64,000 bases of DNA, taken from positions 62,001-126,000 of the forward strand of contig NZ_JAOEGB010000019.1 in assembly GCF_025420585.1 (NCBI RefSeq). The letters run 5' to 3'. This DNA comes from Planotetraspora sp. A-T 1434. GTDB lineage: Bacteria > Actinomycetota > Actinomycetes > Streptosporangiales > Streptosporangiaceae. The notes beneath the pieces were generated by a model, which saw nothing but the letters and a program-made list of their open reading frames with translations, was not told the origin of the DNA and did no database searches. Of this stretch, positions 1 through 9,579 are shown one piece after another (the first letter of the stretch is position 1; every line of letters starts with the position of its first letter). The translations under genes and the position numbers were made by a program.

Positions 1-516
1 CTCAGAGACCGGGCCGCGAATACGCTCGCCAAATGACAGGCTCGCAGACCCACAGGGGAAGGCCGCCCGCGATAAGCGACCGCTACGTCGCCTTTCCGGG
101 GCACCGGGCCGCCACGTGGATCCCGCGTTCCGCTGCAGGAGACGTGCTGTTCACCCAGCATCTGCCCGGCCGGCGCCCCAGGCGCCCGTAGGGCTTCGGC
201 GTCCGATCGCGTAAACGCCCGGAACAATGCGGCCACATGATGTCACCGGTCAATTACTCAAACAAGTTCTCGGAGAAACTCGCGGCGCCGTGCAGCGCCC
301 ACAGCATCTCGCCGCGTGTAATTACCGAGAGAGTCAGGAAACGCGGCAAATGTCCGGATGAACAGCTGTCCGGAAAACGCCACGTGGCTCCTCGGAACAG
401 ACGCCGACCAGGGCGATCAGGGGAACGTCGCAATCCAGGAGTAATACTGGCGCATTTGTCGCGCCCAGTTTTATTCAGGATTGCTCGGCCGACGCCTCCA
501 CTATCCGGGAGGAGTA
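1..516. other. No confident gene; upstream region of AraC-type regulator
   Basis: No reading frame here shows a recognisable domain or a good ribosome binding site. A plus-strand frame ends at a TAG near base 189, but its translation is low-complexity and arginine/proline-rich, so a degraded gene end is possible but unsupported. The last 30 bases carry the GGGAGG-type ribosome binding site of the AraC-type gene. Any extension of the enediyne locus to the left would lie outside the window. Confidence 0.5.
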
Positions 517-1329
517 ATGGACGACGTAATCGAGCGAGCTGTCCTGCGAGTCATCGACAGCATGCACGAGAACCTCGGCGAACAGATCACCATCGACGAC
601 ATGGCGCGCACGGCGATGTTCAGCAAGTTCCACTTCTCCCGCGTCTTCCAGCGGGTCACGGGGCTTTCACCTGGGCGCTTCCTGTCAGCGGTACGGCTCC
701 GCGAGGCCAAACGGCTGCTGGCCTCGACACCGCTGAGCGTCACGAACATCAGCCATCAGGTCGGCTACTCCAGTGTCGGCACCTTCAGCTCGCGGTTCAC
801 CAGCAGCGTGGGGCTCTCTCCGAGCAGGTATCGGCAGCTCATGAGCGTCACGCCGCAGATCCTCACCGACGGCCGCCACGACTTATCGGGGGGCTCGACG
901 GTGACGATCAGGGGTGACATCACCTCTCCGATGGAGGACCGGCCGGTCTTCGCGGGCCTGTTCCCCGACCAGATCCTGGAGGGCCGGCCCGCCAGCTTCA
1001 CGCTGCTCAGCAGGCCCGGGCCGTACGTCCTGGCGAACGTGCCGGAGGGCCGCTGGCACCTGATCGCGCAGTCGATCGCCGCCGGCCGGGAGGACGCCAT
1101 CCACTACCCGCCCGGCGACGACGAGGCGCTCTGCATCGCGCGTTCCGGGCCCATCACGGTCGGGTCGGGGGGCGGGCCGCATCTCGCCGACATCCAGCTC
1201 AAGCCGATGCGGCCGCTCGACCCTCCGGTGCTGCTGGCGCTGCGCGATCTCCTGTCCTCGCAGGACTCGCAGCACTTCGCGGACACCACTGTGGGCGCCC
1301 CTGTGGGCGCGGCTGTGGGCGCCTGCTGA
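517..1329 (+). CDS. AraC-family transcriptional regulator with C-terminal beta-rich domain
   Basis: This is a probable DNA-binding regulator at the edge of the enediyne operon. Residues 1-110 form an AraC-type tandem helix-turn-helix: the first helix pair is near residues 26-47, and the second contains the typical GYSS motif near residue 83 followed by F-x-S-x-F. Unusually, the HTH domain is N-terminal. The roughly 150 C-terminal residues contain PEGRP-like and VPEGRW motifs that resemble a small beta-sandwich and could bind a ligand. The ATG at 517 is preferred over the TTG at 481 because GGGAGG lies just upstream, giving 270 aa. The last codons contain an imperfect GTGGGCGC repeat. The gene converges on the P450 gene across a strong hairpin. 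Control of the enediyne operon is an inference from position only. Confidence 0.85.
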   Translation: MDDVIERAVLRVIDSMHENLGEQITIDDMARTAMFSKFHFSRVFQRVTGLSPGRFLSAVRLREAKRLLASTPLSVTNISHQVGYSSVGTFSSRFTSSVGLSPSRYRQLMSVTPQILTDGRHDLSGGSTVTIRGDITSPMEDRPVFAGLFPDQILEGRPASFTLLSRPGPYVLANVPEGRWHLIAQSIAAGREDAIHYPPGDDEALCIARSGPITVGSGGGPHLADIQLKPMRPLDPPVLLALRDLLSSQDSQHFADTTVGAPVGAAVGAC

Positions 1330-1341
1330 GCCCCGGCACGA

Positions 1342-1384
1342 GAAGCGCCGCGGGCGGTGATTCCATCACCGCCCGCGGCGCTTC
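1342..1384. terminator. Perfect 20-bp hairpin, bidirectional terminator
   Basis: A perfect 20-bp inverted repeat (1342-1361 pairs with 1365-1384) encloses a 3-nt loop. It sits between the convergent AraC-type gene and the end of the enediyne operon. There is no T-tract, as is common in high-GC actinomycetes. Confidence 0.85.
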
Positions 1385-1417
1385 CGACATCTGTTCCGGG
1401 TGTTTTCCGAAGACGGC

Positions 1418-2809
1418 TCAGGCGAGGCTCACGGTCATCGGCAGGCCGCCGCGGACCCTGAGGGACAGCATGGCCTCGGGGGTCACCCGGTAGCCGGGAA
1501 CGCCGGTCAGCCGCAGCTCGCGGCACACCATGGCGACGACGAACGTCGCCTCCATCATGCCGAGGTGGTTGCCGACGCAGAACCGGGGCCCCGCGCCGAA
1601 CGGGATGTAGGCATAGCGCGGCCGGCCGGACGGGCGGCCGGGGTCGAACCGCTCCGGATCGAACCGATCGGGTTCGTCCCAGAAGGCGGGATGCCGGTGC
1701 AGCGTGTACGGGCTGATCATGACGTCCGCCCCGGCCGGCACGTGGTAGCCGCCGACCTCGTCGTCCCGCTGGGCCACCCGGGTCAGGGCCCACACCGGCG
1801 GGTAGAGCCGCAGGACCTCCTCGACGACCATCGCCGTGTACGTGAGCCGGTGGAGGTCCTCGTAGACCGGCGGCCGGTCGCCCAGCACCTCGACGGCCTC
1901 CGCGCGCAGCCGCTCCCCCACATCCGGATGCAGGTCGATGAGGTGGAAGGCCCACGACAGCGTGCTGGCCGTCGTCTCGTGCCCCGCGAGCAGCAGCGTG
2001 ACGATCTCCTCACGCGTCAGCTGGCGGGCGGCCCGGGGATCGGCCTCCTCCCGCGTCGAGGCCAGCAACCGGGACAGCAGGTCGTCGCCGTCGGCGGAGC
2101 CCGTGCCCCGTTCCGCCACGAGCCGGTCGGCGACCCGGTACAGCTCCCTGCGGGCCCGGCGGAAGCGCAGGTGCATGGGCAGCGGCAGCCACAGCGGCAC
2201 CATGCTCAGCGACACCATCTCGAACATCGCCTGGTCCTGGATCTCCTCGAAGGAGTGCCCGATCGAGGTGAAGGCTCCGAGGTCGGCGTCGAGCAGAGTG
2301 CGGCCCAGGACGCCGAGGGCGAGCCCGGTCATCTCGCCGGCCACGTCGACCGGCGGCCCGCCCGCGTGCGCCCGCAGGCGGTCCACCAGGCGGACGGCCT
2401 CCTCCGCGATGACGACGTCCTGACGGGCGAGCCGCTTGTTCTGGAACGACGGCTGGATCGTCCTGCGCTGCCTGCGCCACAGCTCGCCCTCACTCGTCAG
2501 CAGCCCGTCGCCGATGACCCTCCGGGCCTCGGCGAGCCCGATGCCCTTGTGGTAGGCGGCGCTGTTGTCGGCCAGCACGTGCTTGGCGTGGTCGGGGTGG
2601 TTGAACAGGTAGATCGCCTTCGGGCCGATGGCCAGCCGTACGGCGTCGCCGTACCGGGACGCGGCCGACGACAGCATCCCGATCCGATCGGTCACGAGTT
2701 GCTTGAACAGCCTGGGCGCGGCCGTGATCGGAGGCCCGGGCGGCACCACGTGGGTGCCGCCCCGGGCCGGTGATGTGGCCGCCGGCGGTCGTTCGGTGTT
2801 GAGGCTCAC
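1418..2809 (-). CDS. Cytochrome P450, enediyne E7-like
   Basis: This is a 463-aa haem monooxygenase, presumed to oxidise the enediyne core. The I-helix motif AGHETT is at 275-280, the ExxR motif (E331, R334) follows, and the haem loop FGAGPRFC places the cysteine ligand at 411. The chosen start is a GTG whose last bases overlap the TGA of the flavin reductase gene (GTGA), with GGGAG eight bases upstream, so the two proteins are translationally coupled. A P450 (E7) and a flavin reductase (E6) accompany the warhead genes in several known enediyne clusters. The substrate here is unknown. It is the last gene of the operon, followed by a 20-bp hairpin. Confidence 0.92.
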   Translation of the reverse strand: MSLNTERPPAATSPARGGTHVVPPGPPITAAPRLFKQLVTDRIGMLSSAASRYGDAVRLAIGPKAIYLFNHPDHAKHVLADNSAAYHKGIGLAEARRVIGDGLLTSEGELWRRQRRTIQPSFQNKRLARQDVVIAEEAVRLVDRLRAHAGGPPVDVAGEMTGLALGVLGRTLLDADLGAFTSIGHSFEEIQDQAMFEMVSLSMVPLWLPLPMHLRFRRARRELYRVADRLVAERGTGSADGDDLLSRLLASTREEADPRAARQLTREEIVTLLLAGHETTASTLSWAFHLIDLHPDVGERLRAEAVEVLGDRPPVYEDLHRLTYTAMVVEEVLRLYPPVWALTRVAQRDDEVGGYHVPAGADVMISPYTLHRHPAFWDEPDRFDPERFDPGRPSGRPRYAYIPFGAGPRFCVGNHLGMMEATFVVAMVCRELRLTGVPGYRVTPEAMLSLRVRGGLPMTVSLA

Positions 2810-3342
2810 GCCGACAGCTCCCTCAGATCCGTGATCTCCCGGAACTTGCCCCGGTAGACGAGCAGGCCGTCGCGGTCGGTCTGCTGATAGATGGACAGGA
2901 CCTTCCCGATGAAGATCGTGTGATCGCCGCCCTCGTAGGAGCGCCACACCTCGCACTCGAAGCGCGCGACCGCGCCCGCGATGAGGGGCACGGCCGTGAG
3001 CTCGCCGGGCAGCCACGCGACGTTCTCGAACTGCGCCGCGCCGAGCGCCCGGTAGCGGTTGGCGAAGTGCCGCGCCTCGTTCTCCTGGTGAGCCGCCAGC
3101 ACCGACACGCCGAACGAGCCGGTCATGCTGAGGCACTGGTGCATCACCGCACCCCGATCGATGCAGACCAGCACGAGCGGCGGGTCGAGCGAGACCGAGG
3201 TGAAGGAGTTGGCGGTCATGGCATGGGGGACCGGACCGCCGGTCGTCACCACGGTGACGCCGGTGGCGAACGCCCCGAACGCCCGCCGCAGCGCTTTCGG
3301 GTCCGTCACCTGGCAGGACGCCGTAGATTGCTCGACTTGCAC
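2806..3342 (-). CDS. Flavin reductase (enediyne E6-like)
   Basis: The 178-aa protein belongs to the short-chain flavin reductase family (FMN-binding split barrel, HpaC/ActVB type). The family signature FATGVTVVT appears near residues 25-33, followed by the TANSFTSVSLDPPL strand pair that binds flavin. Such enzymes use NAD(P)H to make reduced FAD or FMN for a partner monooxygenase; homologues such as SgcE6 in the C-1027 cluster do this for flavin-dependent hydroxylases. No two-component flavin monooxygenase is visible in the window, so its partner is either outside it or elsewhere in the genome. The GTG start has AGGAGG five bases upstream. It overlaps the P450 start by 4 bases and lies 21 bases after the thioesterase stop. 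Confidence 0.9.
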   Translation of the reverse strand: MQVEQSTASCQVTDPKALRRAFGAFATGVTVVTTGGPVPHAMTANSFTSVSLDPPLVLVCIDRGAVMHQCLSMTGSFGVSVLAAHQENEARHFANRYRALGAAQFENVAWLPGELTAVPLIAGAVARFECEVWRSYEGGDHTIFIGKVLSIYQQTDRDGLLVYRGKFREITDLRELSA

Positions 3343-3363
3343 GCTGACCTCCTGGATCCGCGC

Positions 3364-3792
3364 CTAGGGCGCGTACGGTTCGAGCGCCCTGACCAGCGAC
3401 TCGGGGACCCTCGCGGGGGATGTGCGGGTGTTCGGCCCGCGCATGCAGGCCACCCGCTGCTTGCCGCGGGCGACGAGGGTCTCCCGCTCGCCCGCGTCCA
3501 GCCGTACGTAGTCGAAGCTGAACTCGAGCTGGGTCTGCGCGAGCTCGCCCAGGCGCATCCTGATGGAGAGCTCGTCGAAGGCCGTGATCTCCGCGAAGAA
3601 CTCGCATTCGACCTTGAGCGTGAAGAGCTTCAGGTCGTCCTGCAGATCGGCGAGCACCTCCGGCGCCCGCTCCTTGAGGAACATCTCCCGGCAGCGCCCC
3701 TGCCACCGCAGGTAGTTGACGTAGTAGACGTTGCCGACGATGTTCGTCTCCTCGAACCCGACCGTGTGCAGGTATTCGAAGTACTTGCTCAT
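3364..3792 (-). CDS. tebC: Enediyne hotdog thioesterase (TebC/E10)
   Basis: This is a 142-aa single-domain hotdog-fold (4HBT family) thioesterase. The N-terminal stretch around GNVYYVNYLRWQGRCR (residues 20-35) is characteristic of the enediyne E10 group (SgcE10, CalE7, DynE7). Known family members release the nascent linear polyene or beta-keto acid from the ACP of PksE. Only 3 bases separate its ATG from the PksE stop codon, and GGAGG is ten bases upstream of the ATG. The tight linkage to PksE supports the assignment strongly. Length and motifs are normal for the family. Confidence 0.95.
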   Translation of the reverse strand: MSKYFEYLHTVGFEETNIVGNVYYVNYLRWQGRCREMFLKERAPEVLADLQDDLKLFTLKVECEFFAEITAFDELSIRMRLGELAQTQLEFSFDYVRLDAGERETLVARGKQRVACMRGPNTRTSPARVPESLVRALEPYAP

Positions 3793-3795
3793 GGC

Positions 3796-6700
3796 CTATG
3801 CCCCTCCTTCCGTGAGCACCGCGACGACGACGGGGTCCGCGACGCCCCGCACAGTGGTGACGAGCGTCGCGATCCGGAGGCCGCCGGAGACGAAGACCGC
3901 CCACGCGTCACGCCTGCCCGGAGTCAGCGTGAGCGGCGCGCTCGGCGCGAGACCGGCCCGCCGCAGGCACTCGGCCGCGGACAGGACCCGCGCGCCGGAG
4001 GTGTCCGGCCCCTCGCCCAGCTCCCCCGCCACCAGGTCGGCGAGCGGCGCGTGCGGACCGAGCAGGCCCTTCCACTCCTCCGCCGACCGTGTGGTCACCC
4101 GGGCGACGTCGCAGCCGAGGGTGCCCGGGCCCGCGACGCACAGGGTCACGCCGGCGGCGTGCGCCACCGAGACCGCCCGCTCGCCGTCGACCTCCGGTTC
4201 GCCGCCCGGACCGTACCGGACCTCCACCGCGTGGCCGAAGGCCCGCCCCAGGCTCACAGCCGCCGCCTGATCCCGGGCCTCGTGAGGTTCGACGACCGGC
4301 TCGACGACGACCGCCACCCGCGTGCCGGTCAGGTCCTCCAGCGTCCGCTCGACGTAGGAGCCGAGGAGCGGGGCCACCCAGGGGCCGCGCCCGTCCTTCT
4401 TCCGCACGGCCTGGAGCCGCAGGCCGTCCCACCGCTCGACGACATCGCCCGCGTGCGTGCGCACCGCGATGTCGTAGACGTAGGTGTCGCCGTCGCGACT
4501 GCGCTCGGTGGCGCAGTAGCGCAGCTCCCCCGCCGGGGCGAGGGCCGCTCCACCCGCGTGGACCCGCTCGATCCCGGTCGGGAGCAGCGTGGCGTCCGGC
4601 ACGCAGACCTGGTTGCCGTGCATGAGCGCGTCCCGCATGCCGGGGTCGCCGAGCAGTAAGTGGCCGGGCAGGAACGCGGCGAACCAGTCCCACGCGTCGA
4701 CCGCCGCCACGTCCGCGTCGACGTGCCGGGCCGCGGCGCGGTGGTAGCGGCGCAGCCGCTGGAACCGCTTGCCCTGGAACAGCACGTCCCCGTACATCTC
4801 GGCGGCCGGATCCAGCGCCACCGGGGGCAGCCCCTCTCCCACCTGATCGGGCGGCCCTTCCGGGGCCGCTTCGCCGGTGTACGACAGCCGCGCCCGGAAG
4901 TGGTCCACGTCGAAGCCCGTCTCCGCGCTCCGGATGGTCACCGCCAGCGTGTCGTCGTCGGTGACCGTGGCGGCCACCCGGAGCGTGGTGCTGCCGTCCG
5001 GCGGCACGATGATCGGCCGCAGGAACTCCGCGTCCTCGATGACCGGCGTCGCCTCCCGCCCGGTGGCCGCGAAGGCGACCTGGGCCATGGCCTCCATGCC
5101 GAACACGGCGGGGAAGAGGAGGTTGCCGTCGAGGTAGTGGTCGGCCAGGTAGAGGTCGGTTCCCGCGTTGACCTCGACCTCGGTGACCAGCTCCACGCCG
5201 TGGTAGCGGACGAGCGGCTTGCCGACGAAGCGCAGCAGCGGCAGCGCCGGCAGGTCGTACCGGACCGTGTCGATGCCCTCGGTGCGCCCGCTGATCACCA
5301 CGACGCCCGGAACGTCCGGGTCGGCCACCAGCCGCCGCATGATCCGCACGCCCTGCTCCGGGGAGATCGGCGTGATGCCCTGGCGGGTCAGCCCGTCGAT
5401 GACCGACAGCCGCTCCCCCATGCCCACGTCCGACCAGACCGACCACTCCATGCACACGGCACGGCAGCCGGGATGCCGCTCGGCCACCTCCCGCGTGAGG
5501 CCGGCCAGCCACTCGTTCGCGGTCGCGTAGTGCGCCTCGCCGTGCAGTCCGGCCCGGCCGATGATGCTGCCGAAGGTCACCAGCAGGCGCAGCCTGCCGG
5601 GATCGATCGCGTCGAGCACGTTCCGCAGGCCGTCCACCTTGGGGGCGAACGTCCGGCGGAAGGCGGCCATGTCGAGGCTCGTCAGGCCGGCGGGCTCGTT
5701 GCGTCCGGCGCCGTGCAGGAGCGCGGTGACGGGCCCGAGGGCCGCCTCCAGCTCCGCGATCCCGCGCCGCACCTGCTCCGGGTCGGTGACGTCGGCCCTG
5801 GCGTAGCGAACCTCGATGCCGGAGTCCGCCATTCGCCGCAGGTTGGCGGCGAGTTCCTCGTCGCCCGCCGGGTCGGAACGGCCCAGCACGGCGAGCCTGG
5901 CTCCGCTGTCCACTGCCACCGCCAGCGCGCACTCGGCGGTGATGCCCTTGCCGCCGCCGGTCACCAGCAGCACGTCGGTGCCGTCCAGCGGCTGCTCGGT
6001 CCGGGCGGGCCGTACCGGCAGCGCCCGCATCGTGGGCACCCGCCGCACGCCGGCCGCGTCGTAGTACGCCTCGGCGTAGGCCGTGGTGGCGGCCACCTCG
6101 GCTGTCACCCAGCCGACCGCCTCCGGCGTGGGCGGTACGTGCACGATGGTGACCCGGAGCTGCGGAGCTTCGAGCTGGAGCGTCTTGGCGAGCCCGGCGG
6201 CGCCCCGGCCGTGCTGGACCAGGACGAACCGCGTCCCCGGCGCACTTGCCGCCGCCGTCTTGGCGCCGAGGAGCGCCTGCTCCAGATGCTCCTCCCCGCA
6301 CTCCGGCGGTAGGCACACCAGCACACCGGACCCGACCTTCCCCTGTTCGAGTGCCAGGCGCAGCGGCTCGGCGATCCGGGAGTCCGAGGCAGCGAAGACC
6401 TGCCAGTGCCCGCTCTCCCGCGCCGCCGTCCGCTCCGGCAGCGGCAGCTCGTCGAGGTCCACGGCGAACGGCCTGGCCCACGGAGCCGCGCCGGCCACCC
6501 CCTTCGACACGGCCTCCTGGGGCTCCACGGCCAGCCGGTCGAGCGCCTCGCCCAGCTCGCGGAGGCTGGCCGTGGCGAGGTTCGTGGGAGACCTGGCCGC
6601 GGGGACGCCCAGCGCCTGGGTCGCCTGGTCGACGATGTGCATGACGGTGACCGAGCTCAGGTGCAGCTCGTCGAGCGGCCTGCTGTCCTCGGTCACCATC

Positions 6701-9579
6701 TCCAGAGGAAGCTCGGCGCGCTCGGCCGCCAGGCGGCGCAGCAGGTCGATGGTCGACTCCTGTTCCCCGGACACGGGCTGCCCGTCCGGCTGCGGCGCGC
6801 CCACCGGCTCCGGCCGTGCCGGAGCCTGGAGGGCTCGCGTGGCGCCGGGGAGCCGCACCTCCGGCGCCTGCTCGGCGGGGCTGGCGAAGAAGGAGAACTC
6901 CGCGCCCACCTCCAGCGGCCGGACCAGCCGGCCCTGGAACAGCTCCTCGTGCACGACGGGGACGCCGACGACATAGGCGGCGCCCACCGCGCGCAGCAGC
7001 CCGGTCAGCGACTCGGCGTCGGTGTCCAGCGGGACCGCGGGCACATCGGTCACATCCGCCGCCAGCCCGCTGAGCACCCGGCCGGGGCCGACCTCGATGA
7101 ACAGGTCGATGTCCTTGGCCGCCCGCTCCACCGCCTGGGTGAACAGCACGGGGTCGGTGATCTGGCGGCGCAGCAGCGCGGCGATGTCGGTGTCCGGCGG
7201 CAGCACCTCCCCGGTGACCGTGGAGACCACCTGCCGCTCGATCGGCCCGAGCTCCTCTATCTCCAGGTACGCGCCGAGCGCCTCGGCCGCCGGGGCCACC
7301 AGCGGCGAGTGGAAGGCGTGCGAGACCGCCAGCCTGGTCCAGGTCAGGCCCGCGTCGGCGGCCCTGCGCCCGACCGCCTCGACGGCGTCCACGGGGCCGG
7401 CGACCACGGTCTGGCTCGGGCCGTTGTATCCGGCGATCACGACGGGCAGGTCGCCGATCAGGTCGAGCACGGCGTCGGGGGCCGCCCGGACGCCGGCCAT
7501 CGTGCCCGACGCGCTGTGCTCCGTCATGGCCTCGCCCCGCACGGTGGCCACGCGGAGCAGGGTCTCCTCCTCCAGCGCGCCCGCCCAGTGCAGCGCGGAG
7601 ATCTCGCCCAGGCTGTGGCCGACCGCGACGTCCGCGTCGACGCCGAGCAGGGACAGAACCCGCAGACCGGCCATCGAGCCGGTGACGATGCGGGGCTGGG
7701 CCACCGCCGTCGCCACCATGTCGCCCGTGGTCGGCAGCGCCGCCCTGGCGTAGATCTCATCGGCCTCGGCGAAGCGCCGCCGCAGCGCGCCGCCGCTGGT
7801 GCCGCGGCCCGACCCCTGCCCCGGGAAGAGGAAGCCCACCCGGGCCGGGCCGTCCGCGTGGCCCAGGAAGGCCCGGCCGTCCGGCGTGAAGAGGCTCGTC
7901 TCGCCCGCGTCGAGGGCGTCCAGCACACGCTGGATCTGCCGTTCGGCGTCCTCGGGCGAGGAGACCACCACGGCGGCCCGGCACGGCAGGTCGCGCGACT
8001 CCCGCTGCAGCGTGGCGGCGAGATCGGCGAGCTGGGCGTACGACACCCGCGCCACGAACCCGGCGATCTGGGTGAGCCGTTCGCGCAGCTCCTCCGGGGA
8101 GGCGGCGTCCACCAGGAGCAGCTCCACGTCCTGCGGCGACGAGGCGAGCGTCCGCGTGCGGGTCGAGAGCGGCACGCGACGGCGCGGACCGCTCTTCTCC
8201 AGCACGACGTGCGTGTTGATGCCGCCGAAGCCCATGGCCGTGATGCCGGCGCGGACCGGAGCGCCGGCCGGCCACGGCTCGGCCCTCCGCAGCACGCGCA
8301 GCGGCGCCGACTCCTCGGCCAGGATGTCGTGGGGCTCGACGCAGCCGATGGCGGGGGGCAGCACCTGCTCGTGCACCGCCATCGCGGCCTTGATCAGGCC
8401 CGCGACCCCGGCCGCCGCCTTGGCGTGCCCGATCATCCCCTTGATGGAGGTGACCGCCGCCGGAGCGGCCCCGGGACCGGCCTCCGCCCTGGCCTCCGAC
8501 AGCGCCGTGAGCTCGGTGGCGTCGCCGACGGCCGTGCCGGTGCCGTGGCCTTCGAACAGCTCGACGGTCTCGATGCCGAAACCCGCCCGCTCGTAGGCCC
8601 GCCGCAGCGCCAGCTTGTAGCCGCTGACCTCGGGCCTCGTCATGCCGCCCTTGCCGTCGGAGGAGATGCCCCAACCGGCGATGGTGGCGTAGACCCGGCG
8701 CCTGGCCTCCAGCGCGTCGGCCTCGCGCATCAGCACGACCATCCCGCAGCCCTCGCCCGGCCAGAAGCCGTTGGACCGGCGGTCGTAGAGCCGCATCTCG
8801 CTCTTGGCCAGGGCCCCGGTCTTCGCGAAGCCCACGATCTCGAACGGGTCGATCGACAGGTCCACCCCACCGGCGATGGCGACGTCGATGTCGCCGTCGA
8901 TGAGTGCCTTGCACGCCGTCGTCACCGACAGCAGCGAGGAGGAGCAGGCGCCGTCGACCGTGTAGCCGCCGCCGTTGAGGTCGAAGTGGTTGCAGATCCG
9001 TCCCGCGATCGTGTTGGACAGGCCCCCCGCGAGGGTGTCCTCGTCGATCGGCGGGAACGGGTTCTTGTAGGTGGCTTCCAGGTCCTCGAGGAAGGCGGCC
9101 AGCCGGTCATCGTCCCAGCCCCCCTGCTCCTTGAGGACCGCCGCGACCGTCCTGCGCACGTACGGCCAGCGCAGGCGCATGACGTTGGCCCTGGTGAACT
9201 CCCCGGTGAGGGTGTTACCCACGACCACGCCCGTGCGCTCACGGGGCAGGCCCTCCGCCCCGGGGAAGCCCGCGTCGGCCAGTGCCAGGCCCGCCATGTC
9301 GAGCGCGAGCCAGTGCGTGAGGTCGGTCGAGCGGTAGGTGCTGCCGGCGATCCGGTAGCCGATCCGGTCGAACTCGTAGCCCTCGATGACCGCGGCGGTG
9401 CGGGCGTAGAAGCGGTCCGGGGTGGCCGGGTCGGCGTCCCAGTAGTCTTCCAGCCGCATCCGCACATCGGGCAGCCTGCGGAAGGCGCGGCGACCGGCGA
9501 GAGCGTTCTCCCAGAGCTCTCTCGGCGACGCGGCATCCGGATAGCGGCACGCCATGCCGACGATCGCGATCCTGGTCAT
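3796..9579 (-). CDS. pksE: Iterative enediyne polyketide synthase PksE
   Basis: This 1927-aa megasynthase is the core of enediyne biosynthesis; it iteratively builds the linear polyene precursor from malonyl-CoA. The KS domain (about 1-460) has Cys212 in GACSSS and His345 and His385 in GHGTGT and IGHAKA. The AT domain (about 580-880) has Ser656 in GHSLGE. The ACP (about 940-1015) carries the LHLSS motif with Ser975/976 as the attachment site. The KR (about 1200-1440) has the TGGGKG nucleotide motif at 1207-1212, with Ser1338 and Tyr1351 as likely catalytic residues. The DH (about 1475-1640) has His1481. The C-terminal phosphopantetheinyl transferase domain (about 1750-1927) keeps the G-x-D motif near 1824. 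Order and length are normal for PksE. The ATG overlaps the UnbU stop (ATGA), and GGAGG lies ten bases upstream. Confidence 0.97.
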   Translation of the reverse strand: MTRIAIVGMACRYPDAASPRELWENALAGRRAFRRLPDVRMRLEDYWDADPATPDRFYARTAAVIEGYEFDRIGYRIAGSTYRSTDLTHWLALDMAGLALADAGFPGAEGLPRERTGVVVGNTLTGEFTRANVMRLRWPYVRRTVAAVLKEQGGWDDDRLAAFLEDLEATYKNPFPPIDEDTLAGGLSNTIAGRICNHFDLNGGGYTVDGACSSSLLSVTTACKALIDGDIDVAIAGGVDLSIDPFEIVGFAKTGALAKSEMRLYDRRSNGFWPGEGCGMVVLMREADALEARRRVYATIAGWGISSDGKGGMTRPEVSGYKLALRRAYERAGFGIETVELFEGHGTGTAVGDATELTALSEARAEAGPGAAPAAVTSIKGMIGHAKAAAGVAGLIKAAMAVHEQVLPPAIGCVEPHDILAEESAPLRVLRRAEPWPAGAPVRAGITAMGFGGINTHVVLEKSGPRRRVPLSTRTRTLASSPQDVELLLVDAASPEELRERLTQIAGFVARVSYAQLADLAATLQRESRDLPCRAAVVVSSPEDAERQIQRVLDALDAGETSLFTPDGRAFLGHADGPARVGFLFPGQGSGRGTSGGALRRRFAEADEIYARAALPTTGDMVATAVAQPRIVTGSMAGLRVLSLLGVDADVAVGHSLGEISALHWAGALEEETLLRVATVRGEAMTEHSASGTMAGVRAAPDAVLDLIGDLPVVIAGYNGPSQTVVAGPVDAVEAVGRRAADAGLTWTRLAVSHAFHSPLVAPAAEALGAYLEIEELGPIERQVVSTVTGEVLPPDTDIAALLRRQITDPVLFTQAVERAAKDIDLFIEVGPGRVLSGLAADVTDVPAVPLDTDAESLTGLLRAVGAAYVVGVPVVHEELFQGRLVRPLEVGAEFSFFASPAEQAPEVRLPGATRALQAPARPEPVGAPQPDGQPVSGEQESTIDLLRRLAAERAELPLEMVTEDSRPLDELHLSSVTVMHIVDQATQALGVPAARSPTNLATASLRELGEALDRLAVEPQEAVSKGVAGAAPWARPFAVDLDELPLPERTAARESGHWQVFAASDSRIAEPLRLALEQGKVGSGVLVCLPPECGEEHLEQALLGAKTAAASAPGTRFVLVQHGRGAAGLAKTLQLEAPQLRVTIVHVPPTPEAVGWVTAEVAATTAYAEAYYDAAGVRRVPTMRALPVRPARTEQPLDGTDVLLVTGGGKGITAECALAVAVDSGARLAVLGRSDPAGDEELAANLRRMADSGIEVRYARADVTDPEQVRRGIAELEAALGPVTALLHGAGRNEPAGLTSLDMAAFRRTFAPKVDGLRNVLDAIDPGRLRLLVTFGSIIGRAGLHGEAHYATANEWLAGLTREVAERHPGCRAVCMEWSVWSDVGMGERLSVIDGLTRQGITPISPEQGVRIMRRLVADPDVPGVVVISGRTEGIDTVRYDLPALPLLRFVGKPLVRYHGVELVTEVEVNAGTDLYLADHYLDGNLLFPAVFGMEAMAQVAFAATGREATPVIEDAEFLRPIIVPPDGSTTLRVAATVTDDDTLAVTIRSAETGFDVDHFRARLSYTGEAAPEGPPDQVGEGLPPVALDPAAEMYGDVLFQGKRFQRLRRYHRAAARHVDADVAAVDAWDWFAAFLPGHLLLGDPGMRDALMHGNQVCVPDATLLPTGIERVHAGGAALAPAGELRYCATERSRDGDTYVYDIAVRTHAGDVVERWDGLRLQAVRKKDGRGPWVAPLLGSYVERTLEDLTGTRVAVVVEPVVEPHEARDQAAAVSLGRAFGHAVEVRYGPGGEPEVDGERAVSVAHAAGVTLCVAGPGTLGCDVARVTTRSAEEWKGLLGPHAPLADLVAGELGEGPDTSGARVLSAAECLRRAGLAPSAPLTLTPGRRDAWAVFVSGGLRIATLVTTVRGVADPVVVAVLTEGGA

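Noticed and set aside
237-917. 226-aa plus-strand open frame
   Set aside because: It is arginine/proline-rich, has no ribosome site and overlaps the AraC-type gene in another frame; typical GC-rich shadow.
3796-9579. PUFA synthase instead of enediyne PKS
   Set aside because: Single ACP, KR-DH order, C-terminal PPTase domain and linkage to unbL/unbV/unbU/tebC all indicate PksE.
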